From contig NZ_CP042582.1 of the NCBI RefSeq assembly GCF_008728835.1, positions 4,695,001 through 4,759,000 on the forward strand: a stretch of DNA of 64,000 bases. Reading direction: 5' to 3'. The stretch comes from Hypericibacter adhaerens (GTDB lineage: Bacteria > Pseudomonadota > Alphaproteobacteria > Dongiales > Dongiaceae). Below, one piece after another: positions 55,714 to 64,000 of the stretch. Each line of letters begins with the position of its first letter. Positions within the stretch are counted from its first letter, which is position 1. The notes under the pieces were generated by a model. The model saw only the letters and a list, made by a program, of their open reading frames with translations, was not told the origin of the DNA and searched no databases. Made by a program: the position numbers and the translations under genes.

Positions 55714-57645
55714 TCAAATGCCGTTGGCGATGACGGTTTCGAAGGCAATGGCCCGCGCCTCGCTTTGCAGACCGTTGGCATAAAGGGCCGACAGGACGCG
55801 GTTGACCACGAGCGGATGCGCGTCCGCCGGGCCCGTCGGCCCCATGAGAACCAGAGACAGCAGCACGATCTCGCCGCGCCGGCCGGCGGCGGAAGCCGCA
55901 TCGAGCCGGCTGAGCAAGGTGGTGTCGGGCAGGCCCGAGGAAGGCTGGGCGCTTTCGGCCATCTGGCGCCATTGATCGCCCACGGGTTCGCCCTGCGCCG
56001 CCAGGATCGCGAAGAGCCGCGCGGCCCGGAGCGCCGGATCGGGATCGCCCGCCTTGGCCTGGGCATCGCGCCACTGCTCGACGGCGTCGGGCGCCCAGGT
56101 CAGCGGCTGGCCCGCGCCCGCGATCTGGGCGAAGAGCGCCAGCGTCGGCACCGCCTCGCGGGCCTGGGTATCGGCCTCGGCGCGGTTGCGCGCGATGTTG
56201 AGCCAGGCCTGGGCCCGCTCATAGCGGCCCATATAGTAGAAGGCGCGGCCGGCATCGACCGAGAACCAAGCCAGCTCCGGCGCCGGCTCCAGCTTCAGGA
56301 GCGAGGTCTGGTTGGCCGCGACCGCGGCGGGATAGCCGCCGAAACGCCGCGCCATCTCGAGCGCGCGATGCAGGATCTGGGCGCGGCGGATCGCGGGCTC
56401 CGTGCGCAGCACGCCTTCATAGAGCTGCGCATGGCCCATGGGGCCATCATCCTTGTCATCGGCCGCCAGCAGCGCGTCGATCTGGGCCGGGGTGACGTCC
56501 TGGCTGCCATAGAGCCCCGCCAGCGGATCGATCGGCATCGCGCCGGCCGCGAAGGCCGCCTCGCCCGCCGTGATCCGCGTCACCGCGTCGAGACTGTCGT
56601 CGCCCGCGAGGCGCGCCTGCAGCGCCGGGGTTCCCGAAGAGGCCCAGGCCGGGGGCACCGCCAGCCCGGCCTTCTTGGCCAGCGCATAGAGCATCGGCGA
56701 GGGCGGTACATCGTCGGGCAGCGTTGCGCCTTTCACGCCGCCCAGCGCATCCACCATCGCCACCAGCTTGGGATCGGACTGGCCCTGCTCGCGCAGCATG
56801 TCGATGCCGAGCTGCGCTTCCTTGCTTTGGCCGTTCGCGGCCCGGCAGAGAAGCTGCTGGCGGTTGAGCTCGACGTCGCTCGGCATCACCGAGAGATCGG
56901 CCGAGACCTGCGCGCAGGCGCTGTCGACATCGCCCTTGAGCCACAGCACCTCGCGCCGGAAGGCGGCGAGCGACGGGTCCTTGCTGCCGGTCGGGACGAC
57001 CGCGAGAAAAGCCTCCATGTCGGCGAGATTGCCCAGCCGCGCGAGCTGCTCGGCACGGATCGGCAGCAGGTCGCGATCGGTCTGGCCGGTGGGCGGCTCG
57101 GCGTTGGAGAGAAGCAGGCGCCGCGCGAGCGCGCGCAGGGAAGGCGACGGCCCGGGCAGGGGAATGCGCGGCAGGAGCGTCTCGACGTCATGCGCCGAGG
57201 TGCCCTTCCACATGTCGTAGCCGAAGCCGCCATCGGCGGGCTCGAGCGTGCCGGCATAGCTGTTGGCGCTGCCGATCTCCTGGACCTGGATGCCCGACGG
57301 CGCCGTGGGCGCGTCGGGAGCCGCGGGGCCCGCGACCGTGGGCTCGCTGGGACCGGGCACGGTCGGCGCCGTGCTGGTGGGCGCGGTGGGCGCCGTCGCC
57401 GTCGGCGTCTCGACGCTCGGTGCCGTCGGCGCCACCGTCTCCGCCGCCGGCGCCGCATCCGAGGAAGGCGGCGAGACCGCGCTGTCAGGCGCGCTTGCCG
57501 CCGCCGGCGTCACGGTGGGCGGGAGCAATTGCAGGGGCTGGCCGCTCGAATCGGCGAGGGCGCCCGTAACGCCCCAACTCGATCCGACCAGCAGAGCGGC
57601 CGCAGCGAGGCCGCAGAGCGAGAAGCTACTGCGCCAGGCGATCAT
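55714..57645 (-). CDS. Large secreted protein of unknown function, helical-repeat type
   Basis: A 643-residue protein with a signal peptide (CGLAAAALLVGSSWGVTGALA, then DSSG), an Ala/Pro/Thr-rich linker to about residue 115, and a long helical part with TPR-like spacing (for example MEAFLAVVPTGSKDPSLAAFRR and AWFSVDAGRAFYYMGRYERAQAW). No catalytic motif is seen. It sits between a 46-residue membrane ORF, which overlaps its start, and xerD. I do not recognise a named family; a periplasmic scaffold role is a guess. Confidence 0.75.
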   Translation of the reverse strand: MIAWRSSFSLCGLAAAALLVGSSWGVTGALADSSGQPLQLLPPTVTPAAASAPDSAVSPPSSDAAPAAETVAPTAPSVETPTATAPTAPTSTAPTVPGPSEPTVAGPAAPDAPTAPSGIQVQEIGSANSYAGTLEPADGGFGYDMWKGTSAHDVETLLPRIPLPGPSPSLRALARRLLLSNAEPPTGQTDRDLLPIRAEQLARLGNLADMEAFLAVVPTGSKDPSLAAFRREVLWLKGDVDSACAQVSADLSVMPSDVELNRQQLLCRAANGQSKEAQLGIDMLREQGQSDPKLVAMVDALGGVKGATLPDDVPPSPMLYALAKKAGLAVPPAWASSGTPALQARLAGDDSLDAVTRITAGEAAFAAGAMPIDPLAGLYGSQDVTPAQIDALLAADDKDDGPMGHAQLYEGVLRTEPAIRRAQILHRALEMARRFGGYPAAVAANQTSLLKLEPAPELAWFSVDAGRAFYYMGRYERAQAWLNIARNRAEADTQAREAVPTLALFAQIAGAGQPLTWAPDAVEQWRDAQAKAGDPDPALRAARLFAILAAQGEPVGDQWRQMAESAQPSSGLPDTTLLSRLDAASAAGRRGEIVLLSLVLMGPTGPADAHPLVVNRVLSALYANGLQSEARAIAFETVIANGI

Positions 57646-57766
57646 TCGAGACGGGCACTTCCATATGCTGGGTTGGCGCGGGCAGGTCGATGCTGCCGAG
57701 CACGACGGCGGCGCCGATGACGCCGACGATCACGAGAGCGACGAAGATGGCGAGAAGTCTTTTCAT
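57626..57766 (-). CDS. 46-residue single-span membrane protein
   Basis: A short open frame, MKRLLAIFVALVIVGVIGAA and 26 further residues, with one N-terminal hydrophobic segment and a short hydrophilic tail (SIDLPAPTQHMEVPVSNDRLAQ, shown here without its last stop). Its 3' end overlaps the start of the secreted-protein gene by 20 bases in another frame, and GAGG lies about ten bases before the ATG. This spacing looks like translational coupling, and codon choice is GC-rich as in real genes here. Function is unknown. Confidence 0.65.
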   Translation of the reverse strand: MKRLLAIFVALVIVGVIGAAVVLGSIDLPAPTQHMEVPVSNDRLAQ

Positions 57767-57925
57767 CGGCGGGTATCCTCAACGCATGACCTGAACCGGC
57801 GGGTGGAAACCAGGAGCCTCAAGCGGTATCGGGATCTTACGCCGGACGGGCCGCTTGAACCCGCTCGGGCGAAAGGCCGCGGATTCGGGGTCTGCCCACC
57901 CCCAGAACGCCCAGCCGGGGCGGGA

Positions 57926-57954
57926 TTGCGACAGGAATGGGGTTTTGTGATAGG
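57926..57954 (+). promoter_or_regulatory. Candidate aroK-aroB promoter
   Basis: TTGCGA (57926-57931), a 17-base spacer and GATAGG (57949-57954) in the 264-base divergent space before aroK. The match is moderate. The rest of this space shows nothing else I can support. Confidence 0.3.
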
Positions 57955-58030
57955 GTCCGACTATGGCGAAACTGCGGCGGTTACAAAGGCCGGGCACTGG
58001 CGATTCTATTGTGCCGCGGGCGGGCGGGCA

Positions 58031-58618
58031 ATGAGCGACGAGATCACGGTCGATCGGCCGGTGGTGCTCGTAGGGCTCATGGGCGCCGGCAAGAGCTGCA
58101 TCGGACGGCGGCTGGCGCAGCGCCTGCGCCTGCCCTTCGTCGATGCCGATCGCGAGATCGAGCAGGCGGCCGGCTGCAGCATCCCCGAGATCTTCGCCCG
58201 CCATGGCGAGCAGGCCTTCCGCGACGGGGAGCGGCGCGTGATCCTGCGACTCCTGGAGAGCCCGCCCTTCGTGCTGGCGACCGGCGGCGGCGCTTTCATG
58301 GACCCCCGCACCCGGGCCGCGGTCCATGGGAAGGCGATCTCGATCTGGCTGCGCGCCGATCTCGATCTCCTGGTGCGCCGCACCGGCCGGCGCGGCGACC
58401 GGCCGCTGCTGCAGGTGGACGACCCGCGCGCCAAGCTCGCGGAGCTGATGGAGATGCGCCATCCCTTCTATGCGGAGGCGGACCTGACGGTGGACAGCCA
58501 GGACGGCCCCCCCGATCTGACGCTCGAGCGCGTCCTCGCGGCCCTCGCCGCCTACCAGCCCCCCGCCCTGGCCAAGGACGCGGCGGCCGGGGCCGAGCGC
58601 CGGGCCGCCTCGTCATGA
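58031..58618 (+). CDS. aroK: Shikimate kinase
   Basis: Phosphorylates shikimate at O3 in the chorismate pathway. The 195-residue protein has Walker A VLVGLMGAGKSCIGRRLA, the DADREIE metal/substrate motif, FRDGERRVI and the lid-proximal ATGGGAFM with Arg-rich segments. An in-frame frame extends upstream, but this ATG matches the family length. Its stop overlaps the aroB start (ATGA). Confidence 0.96.
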   Translation: MSDEITVDRPVVLVGLMGAGKSCIGRRLAQRLRLPFVDADREIEQAAGCSIPEIFARHGEQAFRDGERRVILRLLESPPFVLATGGGAFMDPRTRAAVHGKAISIWLRADLDLLVRRTGRRGDRPLLQVDDPRAKLAELMEMRHPFYAEADLTVDSQDGPPDLTLERVLAALAAYQPPALAKDAAAGAERRAASS

Positions 58619-59751
58619 ACGTCACGGCTTCCGGCCCGGCGACGGAGATCGGCCGCCTTGCCGTCGATCTCGGGTCGCGCCGCTACGAGATCCTGGTCGG
58701 CGGCGGGCTGATCGCGCGCGCCGGCAGCCTGGTCCTGCCGCTCCTGAAGAACCGGCGCGTGCTGATCGTGACCGACGCGACCGTGGGCCGGCTCTATCTC
58801 GAGGAGCTGGTGCACAGCCTCGAGGCTGCCGGCATCCGGCAGGATTCCATCGTTCTGCCGCCGGGCGAGGCGACCAAGGATTTCCGCCACCTGGAGGAGC
58901 TCTGCAGTCGCCTGCTGGAGGCGCGCATCGAGCGCAACCAGATGATCCTGGCGCTGGGCGGCGGCGTGATCGGCGACATCACCGGTTTCGCCGCCAGCAT
59001 CGTGCTGCGCGGCGTCGACTTCATCCAGATCCCGACCACGCTGCTGGCCCAGGTGGACAGCTCGGTCGGCGGCAAGACCGGCATCAACACCGCCCAGGGC
59101 AAGAACCTGGTCGGCAGCTTCTACCAGCCGCGCCTGGTGCTGGCCGATATCGACGCGCTCGACAGCCTGCCGCGACGCGAGCTCCTGGCGGGCTATGCCG
59201 AGGTGGTGAAATACGGGCTCATCAACGACCCGGCCTTCTTCTCCTGGCTCGAGACCCATGGCGCCGACCTGGTCGAAGGCGACACCGCCGCACGCCGGCA
59301 GGCGGTCATGACGAGCTGCGCCGCCAAGGCCGCGGTGGTCGCGGCCGACGAGCGCGAGGCCGACCAGCGCGCGCTCCTCAATCTGGGCCATACCTTCGGC
59401 CATGCGCTCGAGGCCGAGTGCGGCTACACGGACGAGCTGCTGCATGGCGAGGCGGTCGCGATCGGCATGGTGATGGCATTCGAGCTGTCGGCGATGCTGG
59501 GTCTTTCTCCTCCCGAGGACACGGCCCGGCTGGTGCGCCACCTGGCGGCCGTGGGGCTGCCGACCTCGCCCGCCGCCATCGGCCGCGATTTCGACGCCGA
59601 TCGCCTGATCCATCACATGCAGCAGGACAAGAAGGTGAAGGACGGGCGCCTGACCTTCGTACTGGCGCGGGGCATCGGCCGGGCCTTCGTCTCGCGCGAG
59701 GTGGAGCCCGCCCAGCTCGAAGCGCTCCTGGCGCGATCCTTGGCCGCCTAG
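58615..59751 (+). CDS. aroB: 3-dehydroquinate synthase
   Basis: NAD- and zinc-dependent enzyme that makes 3-dehydroquinate from DAHP. The 378-residue protein has ALGGGVIGDITGFAASIVLRGV, IPTTLLAQVDSSVGGKTGIN, GYAEVVKYGLI (zinc-ligand Glu), NLGHTFGHALE and LLHGEAVAIGM with the zinc-binding histidines. It overlaps aroK by four bases, the standard aroKB operon. Confidence 0.97.
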   Translation: MNVTASGPATEIGRLAVDLGSRRYEILVGGGLIARAGSLVLPLLKNRRVLIVTDATVGRLYLEELVHSLEAAGIRQDSIVLPPGEATKDFRHLEELCSRLLEARIERNQMILALGGGVIGDITGFAASIVLRGVDFIQIPTTLLAQVDSSVGGKTGINTAQGKNLVGSFYQPRLVLADIDALDSLPRRELLAGYAEVVKYGLINDPAFFSWLETHGADLVEGDTAARRQAVMTSCAAKAAVVAADEREADQRALLNLGHTFGHALEAECGYTDELLHGEAVAIGMVMAFELSAMLGLSPPEDTARLVRHLAAVGLPTSPAAIGRDFDADRLIHHMQQDKKVKDGRLTFVLARGIGRAFVSREVEPAQLEALLARSLAA

Positions 59752-59795
59752 AGAGGGGACCGCCCCCGGGCGGAAAAAGGGACACAAGGGCCCTC

Positions 59796-61103
59796 ATGTT
59801 CGGCGCCATCCTGGCCATTCTCTTCCTGCTCTGCTGCTCGGCCTTCTTCGCCGGGGCCGAGACCGCGCTGACCGCGGCCTCGCGCCCGCGCATGCATGCG
59901 CTGGCGCAGGAGAACAACCGCCGGGCCCTGATCGTCAACGAGCTGCGTACCCGCATGGAGCAGGTGATCGCCGCCCTCCTGCTCGGCAACAATCTCGTCA
60001 ACATCACCGCCTCGGCGCTCGCCACCAGCGTGCTGATCGAGATGTTCGGCGAGCACGGCGTGATCTACGCCACGGCCGGCATGACCGTGCTGGTGGTGCT
60101 GTTCGGCGAGGTGCTGCCCAAGACGATCGCCATCAACAATCCCGATCGGACGGCACTCGGCGTGGCGCCGCCGATGCGGATCTTCGTCGCCGTCGCGACA
60201 CCGGTAACGACGCTGATCGGCTGGGTGGTGCGCGGCACGATGCGGCTGTTCGGCGCGCGGCTGGTGACGGAGCTGGGCCGCGACCAGACCGAGGAAGAGC
60301 TGCGCGGTGCGATCGATCTCCATACCGAGGCGGCGCAGCGGACCGAGACGGCGACCGAGCTTCAGGAAGCCGGCGCCATGATGCATTCGATCCTCGATCT
60401 GGGCCAGGTGATGGTGCTCGACATCATGGTCCATCGCCGCAACGTCACTATGATCGATGCCGACCAGCCGCCCGCCGAGACGGTGGCGCAGGTGCTGGCG
60501 AGCCCGCATACCCGCATCCCGATCTATCAGGGCAATCCCGACAACATCGTCGGCGTGCTCCATGCCAAGGCGCTGCTGCGCGCGGTGCGTGCCGAGCAGC
60601 AGGCCTCGGACAAGGTCGATGTGCGCGCCATCGCCGCCAAGCCCTGGTTCATCCCCAGCACCACGACGCTCCTGGCGCAGCTGCGCGCCTTCCGCGAGCG
60701 GCGCGAGCATTTCGCGCTCGTGGTCGACGAGTATGGCGCGCTGCTCGGGATCGTCACGCTCGAGGACATCCTCGAGGAGATCGTCGGCGAGATCGACGAC
60801 GAGCACGACATCCGGGTCCGCGGCCTGCGCAAGACGCCGGACGGCAGCATCGAGGTCGAGGGCCAGGTGACGATCCGCGACCTCAACCGCCAGCTCGGCT
60901 GGAAGCTGCCGGACGAGGACGCCTCCACCATCGCCGGCCTCGTGCTGCACGAGGCGCGGCGCATCCCCGAGGTCGGCCAGGTCTTCATGTTCCATGGCTG
61001 CCGCTTCGAGGTGCTGGAGCGCCAGCGCAACCGGATCAAGCGGCTGCGGATCCGTCCCCTGGCGCCCGCGACCGAGGTGCCCGCGGAAGCGGCCAACGCG
61101 TAG
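59796..61103 (+). CDS. CNNM/CorC (HlyC) family membrane protein with CBS domains
   Basis: Integral membrane protein of the CorB/CNNM type, linked to Mg2+ or Co2+ export. The 435-residue protein has an N-terminal DUF21 domain with about four membrane segments (MFGAILAILFLLCCSAFFAG, NNLVNITASALATS, VLFGEVLPKTIA), a pair of CBS domains (about 205-330) and the C-terminal CorC_HlyC domain (EVEGQVTIRDLNRQLGW, VGQVFMFHGCRFEVLERQ). It lies 44 bases after aroB. Confidence 0.92.
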   Translation: MFGAILAILFLLCCSAFFAGAETALTAASRPRMHALAQENNRRALIVNELRTRMEQVIAALLLGNNLVNITASALATSVLIEMFGEHGVIYATAGMTVLVVLFGEVLPKTIAINNPDRTALGVAPPMRIFVAVATPVTTLIGWVVRGTMRLFGARLVTELGRDQTEEELRGAIDLHTEAAQRTETATELQEAGAMMHSILDLGQVMVLDIMVHRRNVTMIDADQPPAETVAQVLASPHTRIPIYQGNPDNIVGVLHAKALLRAVRAEQQASDKVDVRAIAAKPWFIPSTTTLLAQLRAFRERREHFALVVDEYGALLGIVTLEDILEEIVGEIDDEHDIRVRGLRKTPDGSIEVEGQVTIRDLNRQLGWKLPDEDASTIAGLVLHEARRIPEVGQVFMFHGCRFEVLERQRNRIKRLRIRPLAPATEVPAEAANA

Positions 61104-61228
61104 GTCGCAGCGCTGCCTGTCGCTTCCGGCATTTGACCCTGCCCTCGGCCGGCCGCTAGCGTTCGGGGCGAGAGGCGCGGGCGCCCGAGCCCTTCCCGCT
61201 TTCCTTCAGGCCCCCAGGAACGATCGTC

Positions 61229-61765
61229 ATGCCGTTGTCCGCTCCCGCTCCCCGCAAGCATCTCCATACCCGCCGCTACGAGTTCTGCGGCTATGAGCGC
61301 GAGGACGGGCTGTGGGACATCGAGGGGCGCATCACCGACACGAAGACCTACGGCTTCGCCAACGAGTTTCGCGGCGAGATCAAGCCGGGCGAGCCGATCC
61401 ACGATATGAGCGTGCGCCTGACGCTCGACGACGAGCTGACCGTCGCCGCGATCGAGGTCTCGAGCGATGCGGGTCCCTATCGGATCTGCCCGGACATCGT
61501 CCCCGACTTCCAGGTGATGAAGGGCGAGCGGATCAAGCCGGGATGGCACCGGCGCGTGAAGGAGCTGCTCGGCGGCGTCAAGGGCTGTACCCATATTGTC
61601 GAGATGATGGGCTCGATGGGTACGGTGGCCTATCAAACGATGTACTGGCGCCGCAAGCGCAGCGCCGGCGAGAAATCGCCGCCGCCGATCAACACCTGCC
61701 ACGCCTTCGCCGCCGACAGCGAGGTGGTCAAGCGCTTCTATCCGCAGTTCTATCGCGGCCAGTAG
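61229..61765 (+). CDS. DUF2889 domain protein
   Basis: A 178-residue protein matching the DUF2889 pattern: YEREDGLWDIEGRITDTK, GEPIHDMSVRLTLDDEL, PYRICPDIVPDFQ, KGCTHIVEMMGSMGTVAYQT. The invariant His-Asp-Met and Gly-Cys-Thr-His elements suggest a metal or catalytic site. Function is not known; members often sit near aromatic or CoA metabolism genes, which is not the case here. Confidence 0.85.
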   Translation: MPLSAPAPRKHLHTRRYEFCGYEREDGLWDIEGRITDTKTYGFANEFRGEIKPGEPIHDMSVRLTLDDELTVAAIEVSSDAGPYRICPDIVPDFQVMKGERIKPGWHRRVKELLGGVKGCTHIVEMMGSMGTVAYQTMYWRRKRSAGEKSPPPINTCHAFAADSEVVKRFYPQFYRGQ

Positions 61766-61783
61766 GAAGGCTGGCAGCCGGCT

Positions 61784-62086
61784 TCAGAGCGCGACCGCGC
61801 GCGAGCCGCGGGCCGAGTTCCGCCCATGTCCCGCGCCGCGGTGGCCGGATTCCGTGGCCGCAGTGCGGAAATAGCGCAGCACATAGAGCCGCACGGCCGC
61901 GGTCAGGTTGGCGGCGCTGCGGCGGCCTTTGATCCGCTCGCACAACGCATTCAAGGTCGAATGCTCCCGCGTGACGATCTCGTCGAGCGCATCCCAGAAT
62001 TCAGGTTCCAGTCGCAAGCTGGTGCGACGGCCCGCAAGCTTGATGTTGCGTACCTGCGGCCGCCGTCGCGACAAATCGATTGTCAT
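61784..62086 (-). CDS. Ribbon-helix-helix domain protein
   Basis: A 100-residue protein with a ribbon-helix-helix fold of the RHH_4 type (NIKLAGRRTSLRLEPEFWDALDEI, then LTAAVRLYVLRYFR). Such proteins bind DNA as dimers through the N-terminal strand. It has an Arg-rich N-terminus and a short disordered tail. Start chosen at MTIDLSRRR; no strong ribosome-binding site is visible. It converges with the DUF2889 gene. No toxin gene is adjacent, so an antitoxin role is not supported. Confidence 0.75.
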   Translation of the reverse strand: MTIDLSRRRPQVRNIKLAGRRTSLRLEPEFWDALDEIVTREHSTLNALCERIKGRRSAANLTAAVRLYVLRYFRTAATESGHRGAGHGRNSARGSRAVAL

Positions 62087-62346
62087 GGTTGTGTTTTTTG
62101 ATTGTGTTGAAGCCCCGTTCGGCAATCTACAACCCAGCGACGGACGGTCCAAACGGATTCTTGTCATGGTTGTCGAGCCGCAAATGCTCCTTTCGTATGA
62201 GAATTGAATCGCGATGCCGGACACGGCGAGCGACGCGCGCGATGGCGAGTCATGCCGCGGGCATGCGCCCCTGACACGCCGGTGTCGCGGCCGATACTGA
62301 ATGGTCAGTTAATTAAAAACCGCCGTCAGCCTCCGGCGCGCCGGGC

Positions 62347-62634
62347 CTACCCGGCCGTACGGTGTTCCCCGGGCGCTGTCAGGCGAAGCGACAGCGCATG
62401 GACCGGTCCAGCCAACTCGGCGGCAAGAACCGCATGCACCCGCCTTTGCCGCTCGACGCGCGACAGCCCGGCGAAGGCGGCCGATTCGACTTCGACGCGG
62501 AAATGGCTCTCGCCCCCCGCCCTGGCCCCGGCATGGCCGGCGTGAAGCCCGGACTCGTCGATGATGGACAGATGCGTCGGGCTCAGCGCCTGCCGCAGCT
62601 TGGTTTCGATCGCCTGTGCCACCGGCTTGTCCAT
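62347..62634 (-). CDS. bolA: BolA family protein
   Basis: A 95-residue BolA/IbaG-type protein, a partner of monothiol glutaredoxins in iron-sulfur handling. HLSIIDESGLHAGHAGARAGGESHFRVEVES has the family's His and the RVEV strand; SRVERQRRVHAVLAAEL is the class II KH-like helix region. The 260 bases between this gene and the ribbon-helix-helix gene hold no further gene that I can support. Confidence 0.9.
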   Translation of the reverse strand: MDKPVAQAIETKLRQALSPTHLSIIDESGLHAGHAGARAGGESHFRVEVESAAFAGLSRVERQRRVHAVLAAELAGPVHALSLRLTAPGEHRTAG

Positions 62635-62826
62635 CGGCCCGGGATTTCCTGTCTGATGAAGAGGTCGCCGCCCGGCTTCGGGATCTTGCCGCCGGGTTAG
62701 CGAACGACCTGTGCTTTCGGTCAGGGCGGCTTTACCCTCGGGGGCCGAGCGAATCAACCCTCCGCGCCCGGACCGGCGCCTCGGCCCACCCGATTCCGAA
62801 ATCCCGGAAAGACCCTCTGTCCCCCC

Positions 62827-63744
62827 GTGACCGTCAGCACTTCCGTCAGCGAGCATCACGATCGCCGCGGCGCCTTCCTGCTCCTGGGCGCCATCGTCCT
62901 GCTGTGGGGCATCAACTGGCCGATCATGAAGGTGGGGCTGAGCTCGATCCCGCCTTTCTGGTTCGGCGGGCTCCGGTTGCTGCTGGGCTCGGCCTCGCTG
63001 TTCCTGCTGCTGGGCGCGCGCGGACAGCTCGCCCTGCCGGCGCGCGGCGACTGGCCGCTGATCGCCAGCGTCGGCCTGCTGCAGATGGCGGGCTTCCTGG
63101 CGCTGGTGAATACCGGGCTCCTCCATGTGCCCGCCGGCCGTTCCGCGGTCCTTTGTTATACGACGCCGCTCTGGGTGGCGCCGGGCGCCGCGCTGCTGCT
63201 GGGCGAAAAGCTGAGCGGGCGCAAGCTGGCGGGGCTCGCGCTGGGGCTGGTGGGGCTGCTCGTCCTGTTCCAGCCGGGAAGCTTCGACTGGTCGGACCGG
63301 CCGGCCCTTCTCGGCAATGCGTACCTTTTGGGCGGCGCGCTGCTCTGGAGCTTCACCATTCTCCATATCCGCGGCCGCCGCTGGCAGGGTTCGGCTCTGG
63401 CTCTCGCGCCCTGGCAGCTCCTGGTCGGTGCCGTTCCCTTGCTGGCGGTCGCGGCGCTGACCGAAGGCGGCCCCGCCGTCATCGACTGGAATCCCGGCAG
63501 CCTGCTGGTGCTGGCCTATAACGGGCCGGTCGCCTCCGCCTTCTGCTATTGGGCGGCGGTCGTCGTCACCCGCCGGCTGCCGGCGCTGACGGCGTCGCTC
63601 GCCTTCCTGACCGTGCCGGCCATGGGCCTGGCGAGCTCGGCCCTGGCGCTCGGCGAACGTCCCGACGCCTCGCTTCTCGGCGGGTTCGTCCTGATCCTGA
63701 TCGGTCTCGTTCTGGTCGAGACGCGCCGCAAGCAACCCGCATAG
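62827..63744 (+). CDS. EamA family (DMT superfamily) transporter
   Basis: A 305-residue exporter-type membrane protein with two EamA repeats and about ten membrane segments (GAFLLLGAIVLLWGINWPI, NTGLLHVPAGRSAVLCYTTPLW, ALLLGEKLSGRKLAGLALGL, then YNGPVASAFCYWAAVVV and SALALGERPDASLLGGFVLI). The start is GTG without a clear ribosome-binding site. Substrates in this family are often amino acids or metabolites; none can be inferred here. Confidence 0.88.
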   Translation: MTVSTSVSEHHDRRGAFLLLGAIVLLWGINWPIMKVGLSSIPPFWFGGLRLLLGSASLFLLLGARGQLALPARGDWPLIASVGLLQMAGFLALVNTGLLHVPAGRSAVLCYTTPLWVAPGAALLLGEKLSGRKLAGLALGLVGLLVLFQPGSFDWSDRPALLGNAYLLGGALLWSFTILHIRGRRWQGSALALAPWQLLVGAVPLLAVAALTEGGPAVIDWNPGSLLVLAYNGPVASAFCYWAAVVVTRRLPALTASLAFLTVPAMGLASSALALGERPDASLLGGFVLILIGLVLVETRRKQPA

Positions 63745-63956
63745 CCGGCGAGGCGGCGCTGCCGGCCCCGCGTCATGCGACAAGCGGGCGTGCCGATCTG
63801 GATTGCACCGCCGCGCATCACCATATCCGTTTCGTCCCGTGCATAATGTCATCGCAACAATCCGCGCTTAACGTCGTGGCAATCCTCCGGGGCGCCTCAT
63901 GACGCCGGGGCCAGGGTTGTCCGGAACCGGCGCCGGGACGCGGGAAGGGGGTCGGC

Positions 63957-63985
63957 TTGCAAGGCTGGCGAGGCCTGCCCATACT
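63957..63985 (+). promoter_or_regulatory. Candidate promoter at the window edge
   Basis: TTGCAA (63957-63962), a 17-base spacer and CATACT (63980-63985), reading out of the window. The 256 bases after the EamA gene contain no complete gene; an open frame from ATG at 63900 runs off the end but has no recognisable features. Confidence 0.35.
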
Positions 63986-64000
63986 CTGCTGATGCCAAGA

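Noticed and set aside
61784-62086. Ribbon-helix-helix protein as the antitoxin of a toxin-antitoxin pair
   Set aside because: No small toxin-like gene is adjacent on the same strand; the neighbours are DUF2889 and BolA.

Overview
The window is 64 kb of GC-rich DNA from an alphaproteobacterial chromosome. Gene content and order (rodZ-ispG-hisS-hemA-like-prfA-prmC, lysC beside ubiG, DUF1178/nitrilase/grxC/comF, argJ-parvulin-secA-accA, aroK-aroB) point to a Rhodospirillales-like lineage; the genus cannot be read from the sequence. I found no rRNA, tRNA, CRISPR array, insertion sequence or prophage. Coding density is high, and several genes appear to start at TTG or GTG.

Layout. 0.4-5.5 kb: a cell-wall M23 endopeptidase, the ClpB disaggregase with a heat-shock-like promoter, and a DUF4167 protein. 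5.6-12.8 kb, minus strand: a housekeeping run of rodZ-like, ispG, hisS, a glutamyl-tRNA-reductase-like gene, prfA and prmC. The reductase-like protein lacks the family's catalytic cysteine. 13.0-16.3 kb: a nitronate-monooxygenase-like gene and lysC, divergent from ubiG. 16.4-22.3 kb: the most unusual part, four consecutive paralogous genes downstream of ubiG. Each encodes an N-terminal sulfotransferase-like domain fused to a C-terminal methyltransferase-like domain. I do not recognise a described system with this arrangement.

22.4-31.0 kb: DUF1178, a D-aminoacylase-type amidohydrolase, small methyltransferases, a 1-Cys peroxiredoxin, a Nit-type amidase, glutaredoxin, ComF, a polyprenyl-type glycosyltransferase and a YdjC/ChbG deacetylase. 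31.0-38.8 kb: a GNAT-Nudix fusion, argJ, a periplasmic parvulin, secA and accA.

39.1-53.3 kb is an accessory catabolic region for nitrogenous substrates. It has a class III aminotransferase, a solitary Tat-like substrate-binding protein with a two-subunit N,N-dimethylformamidase-like enzyme, and a leftward six-gene operon (binding protein, ATPase, two permeases, DAO-type oxidase, GntR regulator). The operon is divergent from a metal-ligand-less M24 protein, and a malyl-CoA-lyase-type gene follows. Three copies of a near-identical 10-bp motif lie in the divergent intergenic region, one on the -10 box of the M24 gene, so the GntR protein probably controls both directions.

53.4-64.0 kb: an orphan N4/N6 DNA methyltransferase, xerD, a large secreted protein of unknown function, a 46-residue membrane ORF, aroK-aroB, a CNNM/CorC protein, DUF2889, a ribbon-helix-helix protein, BolA and an EamA exporter. 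Two families of long GC-rich inverted repeats sit only in intergenic spaces.
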